In this document: positions 38,834-50,106 of the stretch, one piece after another
Position numbering within the stretch: position 1 is the first letter of the stretch
How the letters are laid out: each line of letters begins with the position of its first letter
Notes under the pieces: model-generated
The model's input: the letters and a program-made list of their open reading frames with translations, nothing else
Told to the model about the DNA's origin: nothing
The model's database searches: none
NCBI GenBank assembly: GCA_013368445.1
Contig: JAACJO010000005.1
Location: 62,001-126,000 of the forward strand
From: Leucocoprinus leucothites
Taxonomy: Eukaryota > Basidiomycota > Agaricomycetes > Agaricales > Agaricaceae
Reading direction: 5' to 3'
DNA: 64,000 nt
Made by a program: the position numbers and the translations under genes

Positions 38834-40428
38834 CAGTGGCTCAAAAAACTGTCCCAATGTTTTCGCATTTTGGACATATTTGCTAATACCAGGGCAGATA
38901 TATGGCCTAGCATCCTGAAAATATTCACACAGGTACCTTGACATATTGGGAGCATATATTCCCATGATCACATGACCTTGTCCATCAATGAATTAGTAAT
39001 GAATTATTAAAAATATCTACTCATTGGGACAGTTTTTTGACCCCCTGTCAGCCTCCCAGTATCTACCTTGTAACATGCCAGGGGAGCATCAGGGCAGGCG
39101 TGGGAGTAATAAACAAGATCATGTGACCTTGGTTGACATGTTGAGATGGCTACAACTGTCTTTCTTCCTGCCACTACATCATGAAAGCTATCTCCTCTAC
39201 CTAATACTCCCAAGTCACTTCTCTTCTCAAAGATGGCTATTCCTTGTGCCATATTGAACATAAAACTAGTCTAGGCAAGTCTACTGTTGGGAGGATCAAT
39301 AAAGAAGTTGATGGGGACAAGGAAAACAACAAGGGAGGACGTCCTTCCAAGCTTTCTCCTCATGATAAAAAAGCAATAATTCACCAAATAACCTCTGGAA
39401 AGCTAGATAATGCTGTCCAGGCTACAAATTTCATTAACTCTACTCTGTCTGACCCTGTCACACCCCAAACTGTCAGAAATACCCTTCAGGATAATGGATT
39501 TCGCTCTGTAACCAAGATCAAATGACCTCTACTCAAAAAGCAACATTGTGAGGAATGCCTTGACTCTGCACATGAACATAGGAATTGGACAGTGGAGGAC
39601 TGGAAGAGGGTGTTGTGGACAGATGAAACAAAGATCAACAGGATTGGGTCAGATGGAAAGGTGTATACCTGGAAGGAGAGGGGGGAACCACTGTCAGATA
39701 GGACCACTCTCCCTACTGTCAAACATGGAGGAGGTGGTAACATGATGGTGTGGGGGTGTATGGGGTGGAATGGGGTAGGAAAGCTGATTGAGGTTCAAGG
39801 GAATATGGATGCAGTGAAATACTGCGAGATTTTGGACAATGGGGTGGTGGAAAGCTTTGAAAAGTTGGAGATGGAGGAGGAGGAGAGGATATTCCAGCAG
39901 GATAATGACCCAAAACACACCTCAAAACTGGGACAACAATGGTTTGTGGACAACAATATTCAAGTTCTATCATGCCCTGCACAATCCCCTGACCTAAATC
40001 CCATTGAACACCTCTGGACCTACCTGAAGGACCAGCTGAAGGCATATGAAAGACCACCTAAGGGAGTATTTGAATTGTGGGAGAGGCTAGTAGAGGAGTG
40101 GAATAAGATTCCAGCAGAAAGGTGCCAAAGGCTGATAGAAACCATGCCCAGAAGGATTGAGGCAGTTGTCAGGGCAAGAGGAGGTCATACAAAGTATTGA
40201 GTAGGTAGATAACAGAGGGTCAAAAAAACTGTCCCAATGAGTAGATATTTTCGATAATTCATTAATAATTCATTGATGGACAAGGTCATGTGATCATGGG
40301 AATATATGCTCCCAATATGTCAAGGTACCTGTGTGAATATTTTCAGGATGCTAGGCCATATATCTGCCCTGGTATTAGCAAATATGTCCAAAATGCGAAA
40401 ACATTGGGACAGTTTTTTTGAGCCACTG
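38834..40428 (+). mobile_element. Tc1-like DNA transposon (1595 bp) with about 210-bp inverted repeats
   Basis: Ends CAGTGGCTC...GAGCCACTG flanked by TA on both sides. Inverted repeats run about 38834-39042 and 40218-40428. Each also has, at its inner end, a copy of the motif AAAACTGTCCCAATG, giving the IR/DR layout of some Tc1 elements. It carries a nearly intact transposase. It sits in G2 at the junction of a deletion. Confidence 0.9.
39244..40200 (+). pseudogene. Tc1-like transposase (DD34E), one in-frame UGA and damaged N terminus
   Basis: An HTH region (SLGKSTVGRINKE, GRPSKLSPHDKKAI, TPQTVRNTLQDNGF) is followed at 39523-39525 by UGA where the family usually has a basic residue (TKIK-UGA-PLLKKQH). 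The catalytic domain follows in the same frame: WTDETKIN, FQQDNDPKHTS, PDLNPIEHLW, with 34 residues between the second Asp and the Glu. This DD34E spacing is the Tc1 signature. Upstream of 39244 the frame is shifted, so the first DNA-binding helix is lost or displaced. The single UGA is explained by CGA to TGA. Confidence 0.85.
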
Positions 40429-40973
40429 TATGTGAACAGCCTGAGTCCACTAGGGCTGTTACTTCGATCCTTTTCTTGTTTTTTGTTTCGATTGTTGGTC
40501 ATATTGTTAGTTTGCGCTTAGAGTTCCTTTGCTGGGGGATGGTATAACGATTCATTTTCAGTCCTCTAGTTACATGGGCTCATAAGGTTGTGCCTACTCC
40601 AAGCCGTTCTGAAAATCCTCCTTTTCCTCTTTTTCTTCCACCTCTACTCCTCTAACTTTTGTTTTTGGAATTCTACATTCCTTGGCTCTGTGACCTCTCT
40701 TTCCACAGTTGTAGCATCCCTCTGCCTTTGGTTGTCTACATTCTTTCACCATGTGTCTGTACTTGTTGCAGTTGTAGCATTTGGGTTTTCCTTGTTCATT
40801 GTACTTTGGGAGAGATCATCCGAATTGGTGACCTATTTCCATGGGTTGGCCTGCTCCCCCATATGTTATTCCTGTACCAGTGTGGGTGTTGCTCCTTTCT
40901 GTAGATTCAAAGCCCTGTCCTACGGAAAGTACAGCTGTTTTCCATGCTGTGTAGGTTTTTGGGATTGACTCGG
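40429..40973 (-). pseudogene. gag: C-terminal Gag and protease start of G2
   Basis: The minus strand holds two CCHC knuckles (CYNCNKYRHMVKEC and CYNCGKRGHRAKEC), then a protease active-site motif (ALVDSGCSH) directly before the Tc1 insertion. Frames are broken. The other half of this gag is at 48971-49800, beyond the nested element. Confidence 0.75.
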
Positions 40974-41520
40974 TGTCACGATCTGTGATCGCAACCTCTC
41001 CGATTTGATCTCCGACTATTTTTTTCGATCTCTGATTCCCACAATTTTTCATTATCTATCATTTCTATAAATATTTCGCAGCCTGTCTCCACTCATCATT
41101 CTATCATCCTTTCATTTGTGCTCATATTCGTTTCCACCATTCCATTTATGTTTGTCGTTCTCTGTCGCGTTGCGTTTGTCGTTGTCTATTTACTTTCCGT
41201 TTATCTGTTTATTCGTTTATCGTCGCATTGTGAGCTTCGTAATATTTACGTGTTATTTGTCCAATTTCACGTTATCTTAAGTATGTCGCTACTAGCTCAT
41301 GTATTATTCATTCTGAATATCGACTAAGATTCCACTCTGAATTCTCTGTCTGTTATTCCTTCAGTGTTGAATTCCAATTTGCACTGTCTGTCATCTTCCT
41401 CGTAGACCAAATCAGTTGACGTAATATCGGAAGGGCGCAGCACATATGCTGAAGCCAACGACCAACCTCTCCGTAACTTTCGCGTGCTTCATAAGCGCTG
41501 GCATTTTGCAAATCTTGACA
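40974..41520 (+). repeat. 5' LTR of G3
   Basis: 547 bp. It contains ATTCTGAATAT at 41310-41320, complementary to the sequence just downstream of the LTR. A TATAAATA lies at about 41068. Confidence 0.9.
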
Positions 41521-41522
41521 GT

Positions 41523-41533
41523 ATATTCAGAAT
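41523..41533 (+). promoter_or_regulatory. Self-primer binding site of G3
   Basis: ATATTCAGAAT, two nt after the LTR, is the reverse complement of LTR positions 41310-41320. An 11-nt match in a 547-bp LTR is unlikely by chance. No canonical TATA lies 30 nt before 41310, so this case is weaker than in the other two families. Confidence 0.6.
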
Positions 41534-41560
41534 CCCAACTTCCGGTATCGTTCTCTTAAT

Positions 41561-43141
41561 ATGTCTACAACACTTACTCGCAATACTGCTCGTACTCGTG
41601 GTATTTCTGTCCAGAATCATCCACTTCCCTCTTGACATGCATCTTCTACTCATGGTAGAGGTGGTGCTCCTTCTACTCCTCGGTTTTCAGGTCCACCTCA
41701 AAATGGGCGTGAAGCTTTGCGTAGGACTATTCATGAGTCCGAAGAAGATGAACCCCAGCCTGAGCATGACCAGGTCAGTGTTGACCACAACGAAGACAAC
41801 AAGGAAGAAGAGGAGAATAACGCACAAGAACCAGAGGGCAATACCCAATTTTTCGAACCTGAAGATTTGGGTCAGGATGATGAACATTTGGATAACAATG
41901 GTGCTGATGCAGGAGGTGGAGATGGCAATGGAGGTCCTCCTGATGATGATCCTGATGATGAAGGTGACCCAGAGGATGAGCCTGACGAGCCTCCTCATCA
42001 CCGCCGTCGAAACCCAGACCCTGAAGAACGATTCCTGAACATTATGGATCGTTTTGCAACTAATCTCGAAAATCGCAACCATACTCCCCAGCCTGTCATT
42101 AAAACGGAACACATTCAGGCTAAAGAGCCCGACACATTTGACGGCTCCAAGCCTCAGAAACTAGACGAGTTCCTTTTTCAATGCTGTTTATACTTCAATA
42201 CTAACCCATCGCAATTCACTACAGAACATGTGAAGGTTAGCTTTGCGATGACCTTTCTCAAGGGACCCGCTCAGCAGCACTTTCAAACGGTTCTTCAAGT
42301 GGAGTATGATTGGGACATCATTTCCTGGTTTCAGGATTTCCAATTGTTTGCGGACGAGTTGCGCGAGAATTTTGGGGCCCTTGATCGCGAGACAGAGGCA
42401 GTGGAGGAGTTGGAACACCTTTGCATGGGTCATAACTGGACCATAACCAAGTATAACATTGAGTTCTCGTGACTTGCTAGTATCTTGGGATGGCCCAACA
42501 ACGTCCTAGTTTACTGCTATTATTGAGGCCTTCCAGATCGCATTTCCGACATCATTTCCAGCTCTCCTACTGGCAAACCCTCTTCCCTTGTTGCTATGCA
42601 ATGTCTTGCTATGCAAATTGACAACAACTACTGGTCCCGTGTCCATGAAAAGAAGCGTACTGGTGAAAAACCAGGTCAGTCTTCGACATGTCCTGATACG
42701 CAGAACCAGCAGAACCAGCAGAATAAAAACAAGGGGAAGAACAACAACAACAATCGCCAGCAGAATTCATCACAACAGTCCAACACACCTTCCAATCCTC
42801 CTTCCAACAATCCTAAACCATTCCAGAAATCATCGAATCCTTCTTCCTCATCACAACCCTCCAATCCTCTCACCAGAAAACTCAACAAGGACGGTAAGCT
42901 GACTGCTCAAGAGTGTCAGCACCACATCGCAAATGGACAATGCTTATACTATGGTGGAAACCACATGATTCGCAACTGTCCTCGCAAGAATGAGTCCAGT
43001 AATACTAATAATAATTCCAATTCTACTACTTCTTCTTCTTCTAATGCAAACAAGCCTAAAGGGCGAAAAGCCAAGGCCGATGCAGACTCCAAGGATGCTT
43101 CACAACCTTCGGGCTCTCAATCCGAGAGTTCGAAAAAATAG
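41561..43141 (+). pseudogene. gag: Gag of G3 with three in-frame UGA codons
   Basis: One frame from ATG 41561 to TAG 43139-43141. UGA codons lie at 41633, 42470 and 42524, each at a place where CGA (Arg) is plausible. The protein has a long acidic region, a capsid-like part (KEPDTFDGSKPQKLDEFLFQ, FALKGPAQQHF-like) and a knuckle that has lost its second Cys (CLYYGGNHMIRNC). Before the stop is a run of six A, and pol lies in the -1 frame. Confidence 0.8.
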
Positions 43142-46100
43142 TGAGCAATCCTCAGAACTCTGCACAGGCTGAGGATCGCATTGAACTCTCCTGTGCTTCA
43201 GAGAGTATTCGACTCAACGCGTCCACTCTTTCCGATCCGAACTCTCTTCATATTTCACTTACTTCTTCTTTGCTTTTGGACAAATCTTCTTCACTCCCTA
43301 TTTCACTTACCACGCTCGTTGATAGTGGTTCGACTCATTGCTTCATAGACAATTCGCTTATTTGTAAATATCGTGTACCCACTATTCCGATTCCTCCCGT
43401 AGAGTTGCAATTGTTTGATGGTTCATCTAATTCATTCATTTCAGAGACTGCGAAAATCCCTATCTCGTTTCCAACTGGTGAATGTATAAATCTGGACTTC
43501 TATGTCACTCGGCTTGATCCGTCTTGCTCTGTGGTTCTTGGACATAATTGGCTTGCCCGCTACAATCCGTTGATTGATTGGGTTTCAGGTCAAATCGCTT
43601 TCCGATCTACTCTGCAATCAGATCTTGCTACTCCTTCTGTCTGCATGCCTATCTCTGCCGAATCGCCAGCTCCTGATACAATATCACCAGTTCCTGATTC
43701 TTCTCCTTCTCAACCTGACGTTCGACTGATTGGTGCAGCTGCATTTGCGCGTGTCTGTCGTCAACCTGGCTCTATGCATTTTGGTCTGGATCTCCGGCAC
43801 TCATCTGTGGCTGGAGCTGCTTCTTCTTCTTCGCAGGATCCCATCGACCTTTCTAACATTCCTTCGGAATATCACGAATTCGCGGATGTTTTCAGCAAAT
43901 CCCATGCTGACACTCTTCCACCTCACCGACCTTACGACTTGCGCATTAATCTCGAGGAAGGCACTTCTCCTCCTGTCAGAACGATTTATTCGCTTTCGCA
44001 GGTTGAGCTTGCTGCACTCCAAGAATTCATTGATGGAAATCTTTCCATTGGTTTTATTCGACCTTCTAATTCTCCTCATGGTGCTCCTGTTCTCTTCATC
44101 AAAAAGAAAGATGGCTCTCTTCGACTCTGTGTTGATTTCCGTGGTCTTAACCAAATCACTAGGAAAGATCGCTACCCACTACCGCTCATTTCTGACTTGC
44201 TGGACTCTCCGCGAAAGGCTGGTATCTATACCAAGATTGATCTCCGACATGCTTATCATTTGGTTCGTATTGCTGAAGGTGATGAGTGGAAAACTGCATT
44301 CCGCACCCGCTATGGTTCATTCGAGTGGCTTGTGATGCCTTTCGGTCTCACCAATGCTCCTGCTGCCTTCCAGCGATTCATGAACAACATTTTCAAGGAT
44401 CTTCTTGATACGTGCATAACTGTTTATCTTGATGATATTCTCATATATTTGGAACACATTAATTCGCATCGCAAACACGTTCGTGAAGTCCTTAAAAGGT
44501 TGCACCAAAACGGCCTTTATGCTTGTGCTGATAAATGCGAGTTCCACACTGACACAGCCGAATACCTCGGCTACATTCTTTCTCCAGACGGTCTGAAAAT
44601 GTCAGAAGAAAAGGTAAAAACTATCCAGGACTGGCCTGAACCGAAGAAGGTCAAGGACATACAATCCTTCCTTGGTTTCACGAACTTCTATCATTGTTTC
44701 ATTTATGGTTATTCTGATATTGTTGTACCACTAACTTGCCTCACGCGAAAACACATACAGTGGAACTTCGACGAAAAAGCTCACAAGGCTTTTAACTCCC
44801 TCAAGGAGGCCTTTACGCGTGCACCAGTTCTTACCCATTGGATTCCTGATACACAAATTATTGTGGAAACTGATGCCTCTGACTATGCCCTGGCAGCTAT
44901 ACTCTCTATCATCGCTCCTGATGGAGATATTCACCCTATCACTTTCCATTCCCGTACATTTTCCACATCTGAGCTTAACTACGACACCCACAACAAGGAA
45001 CTGCTTGCAATTTTTGAAGCATTCCGAATCTGACGCCATTATCTAGAAGGCGCTGCGCTTCCTATCAATGTGGTCACCAATCATAGGAACCTTGAGTATT
45101 TCTCTACCACAAAGATACTAATGCGCAGACAAGCCAGATGGTCCGAGTTCTTATCGCAGTTCAACCTTGTTATTCGATTTAGACCTGGTAAGCTTGGAAT
45201 GAAACCAGATGCCCTAACTAGACGTTGGGACATCTACCCAAAAGGGGGGAATAATGGCTACGCCACAGTTAATCCTCACAATTTCCAACCTGTCTTTACT
45301 AATGAACAACTTTCTACTTCTATTCGTGCTTCGTATCTTTATACACCTGCGCTGCGCACTGGTCTTATTATGGACATTTCGCAACTTCGCACAGACATTC
45401 TTTCCGCTATTTCCACTGACAATTCTGTTTCCGATCATTTCGCTCATCCAGAGGGTCGCTGGTCCAAAGACTCCGAGAGTTTCTTGTTACTTGATGGTAG
45501 AATCTACGTTCCCGATACTAACGATCTTCGTTTGTGCATTTTGCAGTACTATCACGACCATGCACTCGCTGGCCATTTCGGTCAAAACAAAACTCTAGAA
45601 CTTGTTTGCCGTGAGTATACGTGGCCAAATATCCGCGACTTTGTCAAGGATTACTGCAAAAGTTGTGTTACCTGTTCAAGATCAAAAGCTCAATGCCATC
45701 ATCCCTATGGAACTCTCAAGCAACTTCCCATACCATCGCGACCTTGGGATTCAATTTCTATGGATTTCATTGAAAAACTTCCAAAGTCCTCAGGGTTTGA
45801 CTCAATTCTGGTCATTGTGGATAGGCTAACCAAACAAGCGATTTTCATTCCAACTCATAATACCATTACTTCCACAGAACTCACTAAACTCTTCGTCATT
45901 CATGTCTTCTCCAAACATGGTATTCCTGCTAATGTTACCTCTGATCGCGGTTCAGAATTTGTTTCGCACTTTTTCTGATCACTAGGAGAAGCTTTGGACA
46001 TGAAGTTACACTTCATGTCGGGTTATCATCCTGAAGGTGATGGTCAGACTGAACGAACTAACCAAACTCTTGAACAGTACTTGTGCATTTATTGCAACTA

Positions 46101-46842
46101 CCAACAGAGTAATTGGTCCGACCTATTACCTATAGCTGAGTTCGCTTTCAATAATTCTCCTTCCGCTACCACTGGTATCTCTCCGTTCTTCGCTAATAAA
46201 GGTTACCACCCTAATATCACAGTTCACCCTGAGAGGGATCTTGCATCAGCTCATGCTCGCGACTTCGCTGTGGATTTAGATGAACTACATTCAACTCTCA
46301 AGTCGGAAATCGCTCATGCCCAGTGTCGCTATCAGGCCAATGCTGATGATCGCCGTCTTGTTGCACCTGCATTTAAGATTGGTGATAAGGTCTTTGTCAA
46401 AGCACAGTACTTCTGCATGATGAGACCTTCGAAGAAACTCTCCAAAAAATACCTTGGACCCTACAAAATTATTTCCCAACCAGGTTCACATTCTTTTACT
46501 CTTCGACTTCCTGACTCTATGTATGCTGTTCATCCTGTATTCCATGTTTCCATGCTCGAACCTTTCACCCCTAGCTCCATTCCAAATTGTGTCGCATCAC
46601 CACCATCTGCAGTGGAGGTTGATGGAGAACCAGAATACGAAGTTGATTGCATCATTGATTCAAAGATCAATTGACGTCGACATGCTTGTAAACTCCTTTA
46701 CAAAGTAGTATGGCTTGGTTATGAAGATACGGACAAAGCAGAGTCATGGTTACCTGCAACAGAGCTCAAACATGCCATAGACCTAGTTTCCGACTTCCAC
46801 CGCATGTACCCTGATAAACCTGGACCTCTCTCTTCACTTTAA
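43141..46842 (+). pseudogene. pol: Pol of G3 with three in-frame UGA codons
   Basis: One frame ending in TAA at 46840-46842. UGA at 45031-45033, 45976-45978 and 46672-46674. Protease (LVDSGSTHCFIDN), RT (LCVDFRGLNQITRKDRYPLP, KIDLRHAYHLVRI, MPFGLTNAPAAFQRF, catalytic VYLDDILIY), RNase H (VETDASDYALAAILS), integrase zinc motif (HDHALAGHFG...CVTCSRSK), core (SMDFIEKLPKSSGFD, TSDRGSEFV, HPEGDGQTERTNQ) and a chromodomain-like end (VVWLGYEDTDKAESWLP). Apart from the stops all key residues remain. Confidence 0.88.
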
Positions 46843-47109
46843 AACTACTCACTATCATTTTCAATCTTTTACAGACATTCTTGCATATTCTTCGCAACAT
46901 TCCTTTTCATTCCAAGTCAATATTCCCAGTCCTTAACATCTCATTTTCGATTTCCTTTTCTTTCACACCATACTCACTTCATTCCATCAAGATATCATTT
47001 ATTACAAAACAAGAAAAACCAAAAGAAAAACATTCAAGTAGTATACAATTATTCTTCATTAAAAGCAGAGACAATGACGACAGCGATCTTCATAGTCCTT
47101 TTCTTTATA
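46843..47109. other. Spacer after G3 pol
   Basis: TC-rich sequence between the converging ends of pol and the antisense gene of G3; nothing else seen. Confidence 0.4.
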
Positions 47110-48344
47110 GTCCTTTCCCTTTCTACTCCCTCCTTCCCTCATTTCCAATACCCACATCCCGCACCATCCTTCAATCCCTGCGCCATCGCTAGCTTCACCT
47201 CCTCAATTGCCACGAGCCTCTCAAGTGTCCTTCCATGTGCCTGTAACACCCTTGTAGTCTCCCTCAATGCCGACACCTGCTCATCCAATGCGCTAACCTA
47301 CTGTTGCAACATAACCCAATTTTGAAGTTGTGCCTGTGTATTTTCCCTCGTCGTGATCTCCAGATTGTCCACTGCTGATGATAATCGTGCGACTTCTTGC
47401 AAAAGACTTGGGGAATGACCGGGAGCCCACGATAGTTGGGGCAGAAGGGGCTGAGGAGACTTCATCATGATTTTAGTAATGTTGCATCACAAATCTGCAA
47501 ACGAACTTACCACCATCCTAGTGTCCTGTTCAGCGACGATCGTGGGTGACCTGATCTCTATTGCTCCAAATGTATCATCATCCACCACGGGCAGGATTTC
47601 AGGCAGATTCCACTGCGAAGAGGATGACGGTTGAGTAGATGGAGGTGGTGCGAAACTCAATCCCCAATCACGGGAGCTTGATAGCGACAGTTGACTCATG
47701 GGAGGCACTGTTATTTTTCGTTTTTTCAATGCTGTCGTTCTGATCGGCGATGAGCTCACTCCTTGGCTAGAGGCCTCCTTCTTCGGATCATCCTGCGGAT
47801 CGTAACACCCCTTCTTTGCTTGTGCACAATACGTACATTTCCCTAATCCACACTGCGACTTACACTCCTGCTGCCCAGCAACGCATTGCGAACACGTCAC
47901 GTAACTCTTTTGGTAAGGTAGCCCATTGGTCAGGTTCTGCTGATGGGCACCGTTCTTCTTCCAAGCAAAGCTTGACGAAGCCCTACTCGACATTGCGACA
48001 GGAATGGATACATGATCCATTACTTCGCGCATTCCCGACATTGATGTCCTCGTTGGTGCTCTCCCCTTACCCTTTGACAATATCTGTGACTCTTCCTCTT
48101 CATCATCATTGTCATCATTGCTTCGGACTATCTGTCACGATCTAGTAGTCCTTCATGTCGCAGTAGAAGCTGGATTCATTGTCGCACTATTGCTGGGTTG
48201 ACTCATTGTCATTCCCGACACCGCAGCCATTGCTGGCCATATGTTCGCTCCCTGTTCGGTGTTCCGACATTGAATCTCGGCCATGAGTTCGTCATTGGTC
48301 ATTGCGCTTAGGTTGGGGGTTTTCTTTGAGGAGCAGGGAGCCAT
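47110..48344 (-). pseudogene. Antisense accessory gene of G3: Cys-rich cluster plus coiled coil
   Basis: On the strand opposite to pol. ATG at 48344-48342, then one frame to about 47513. It is interrupted only by UGA at 48153-48155 and 48135-48137. A GTAAGT...AAG intron (about 47465-47512) may join it to a second exon with a leucine-rich coiled-coil-like stretch (LDEQVSALRETTRVLQAHGR) and one TAG where Gln fits. The middle has CSQCVAGQQECKSQCGLGKC and CTYCAQAKKGC, a Cys cluster like those in many Agaricomycete hypothetical proteins. All three stops fit C-to-T changes. Function unknown; a regulator of the element or a captured host gene are both possible. Confidence 0.6.
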
Positions 48345-48424
48345 GGTGGTAGAAGGCAAGATGATCTTGATAAGGGATCAAGGATCAGTAAGTCCTCGAG
48401 GGCTCGGTCCTAAAGGGGGAATAC

Positions 48425-48970
48425 TGTCATGATCTGCGATCACGACCTCTCCGATTTGATCTCCGACTATTTTTTTCGATCTCTGATTCCCACAATTTTT
48501 CATTATCTATCATTTCTATAAATATTTCGCAGCCTGTCTCCACTCATCATTCTATCATCCTTTCATTTGCACTCATATTTGTTTCCGCCATTCCATTTAT
48601 GTTTGTCATTCTCCGTCGTGTCGCATTTGTCATTGTCTATTTACTTTTCATTTATCTGTTTATTCGTTTATCGTTGCATTGTGAGCTTCGCGATATTTAC
48701 ATGTTATTTGTCCAATTTTGCGTTATCTTAAATATGTCGCTACTAACTCATGTATTATTCATTCTGAATATTGACTAAGATTCCACTCTGAATTCTCTGT
48801 CCGTTATTCCTTCAGTGTTGAATTCCAATTGGCACTGTCTGTCATCTTCCTTGTAGACCAAATCAGTCGACGCGATATCGGAAGGGCACAGCACATATGC
48901 TGAAGCCAATGACTGACCTCTCTGTAACTTTCACACGCTTCGTAAGTGCCAGCATTTCGCAAATCTTGAC
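48425..48970 (+). repeat. 3' LTR of G3
   Basis: 546 bp, about 92% identical to the 5' LTR, with differences nearly all C/T or G/A. Confidence 0.9.
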
Positions 48971-49800
48971 ACTTGGGAGGATACCCTAGGATAGCTTTGA
49001 TGATATTGGCATGCATATTTTTCTTTAGTAAAAATATGGTGTGGGTTTTGTCAGTTTTTGCTCGTGTTTTGAGGACTTCAAATTCGATTAGGAAGTCAGC
49101 TGTGTGTTTTTTGTTTTGTTTAAAACTCTCGATTCTCCATTCTACATTGACTTTGAGTGCATCATCACTGAAGAGTCTTTCAAAGTTTGTTTTCCATATG
49201 TTCCAGTCTGTGGTGTCTGCCCTATTGTTTAGGGCATCTAATTCCATTTGAGCAAAGTCTCCTGCTGTGCCTCCTTTGAGCCATGATATTATGGCTGTTA
49301 CTTTGTTGTCCACATCGTTGACTTTGTTGAATTTGAGGTAGAGGAGCATTGATCTCCACCAGTCTTCGAACTTTGATCATGTTCCATCAAAGAATCCTGG
49401 TTCTGGGACCAAGGATTTGGTGTTAAATAAGGGGGTAGTGGTGTCCGTCATTTTGTTCGAGTTTCTTCAGCTAATTCACAGTGATCTGAGTCCTTCTTCT
49501 AATCTTTCTACCTCTTGTTTGAGGTATGTGCTTCTGGGTGGTGTGGGTTGTTCTTCTTCGTCGTCTGTTGTTTCTCCACCATTGTCAGTTACTTCCTCTT
49601 CTTCGTCTGAGGATTCTTCTTCATCTGTGATCAGTGGTTCTTCTGTTTGTTCGGCTTCATGCTCTCTTTGGGCATCTTCTTCTACAAGGAAGTCTTCTTC
49701 AGTATTAGATGCTATTGTGTATAACTGTTGTCATTATTCGGTTACTTCTTCGAGTGATTGGTATTGCTTGTGACATCAGCGATACTCCATTGCAAAGTGA
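48971..49800 (-). pseudogene. gag: N-terminal Gag of G2
   Basis: An acidic N-terminal part (ITDEEESSDEEEEVTDNGGE, about 49700-49590), then MTDTTTPLFNTKSLVPEPGF from 49451, and the capsid-like part (SWLKGGTAGDFAQMEL, NWNIWKTNFERLF-like, FLIEFEVLKTRAKT). UGA codons interrupt it near 49390 and 49470. It is split by the G3 insertion; the rest is at 40429-40973. Confidence 0.75.
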
Positions 49801-49806
49801 GTGGGG

Positions 49807-49818
49807 ATGCTTTACCAA
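49807..49818 (-). promoter_or_regulatory. Self-primer binding site of G2
   Basis: TTGGTAAAGCAT on the minus strand, one nt inside the 5' LTR. It is perfectly complementary to ATGCTTTACCAA in the left LTR (34441-34452). The right LTR has two transitions there. Confidence 0.7.
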
Positions 49819-49819
49819 A

Positions 49820-50085
49820 TGTTACAACCTTCGTTGGAACTCAGGTTGCAACTCTGGCAAAGACTTGAGAATGAGAAAGGGAAAGATACAATTGGTAAAA
49901 CGTAAGGAGTATACTCTACCTAGGAGTCTATATATATAAGAAGGAAGCAGACCTGGGTAAGTATGAGTCAGGGGACTCAGGTAACTATGACATAGACTAT
50001 GACATAGACTATGATGTAGAAGTGGGGTAGCTTGTAAAAATAGAAGTTGACATGGGAAGTACTGGAACTGGGTAAAGTCGTAACA
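49820..50085 (-). repeat. 5' LTR of G2
   Basis: 266 bp, 12 transitions relative to 34369-34634. Followed by the target duplication TGTTG. Confidence 0.9.
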
Positions 50086-50106
50086 TGTTGTCATTCAACT
50101 ATACTA

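Larger units (their letters stand above)
40974..48970 (+). mobile_element. Decayed Ty3/Gypsy element (family G3), nested in G2 gag
   Basis: About 8.0 kb. LTRs at 40974-41520 and 48425-48970, starting TGTCA and ending TTGACA. The flanking pentamers CTCGG (40969-40973) and CTTGG (48971-48975) are a target duplication with one transition. The LTRs differ at about 44 positions, all but one transitions and mostly at CpG. gag and pol are in order, with UGA stops; an antisense gene lies between pol and the 3' LTR. The polypurine tract is AAAGGGGGAA (48412-48421). Confidence 0.9.
34369..50085 (-). mobile_element. Decayed Ty3/Gypsy element (family G2), minus strand, with three nested insertions
   Basis: 266-bp LTRs at 34369-34634 and 49820-50085, target duplication TGTTG at 34364-34368 and 50086-50090. 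The LTRs differ at about 12 positions, all transitions. Removing the solo LTR, the Tc1 element and the nested Gypsy element leaves about 5.4 kb, with gag, part of the protease, the end of RT, RNase H, integrase and a third ORF. A stretch from the protease active site to the RT thumb is missing. Many UGA stops interrupt the frames. Not functional. Confidence 0.9.

Noticed and set aside
48160..48359. Separate small minus-strand gene
   Set aside because: It is the first part of the antisense gene of G3, cut off by a UGA in the same frame.
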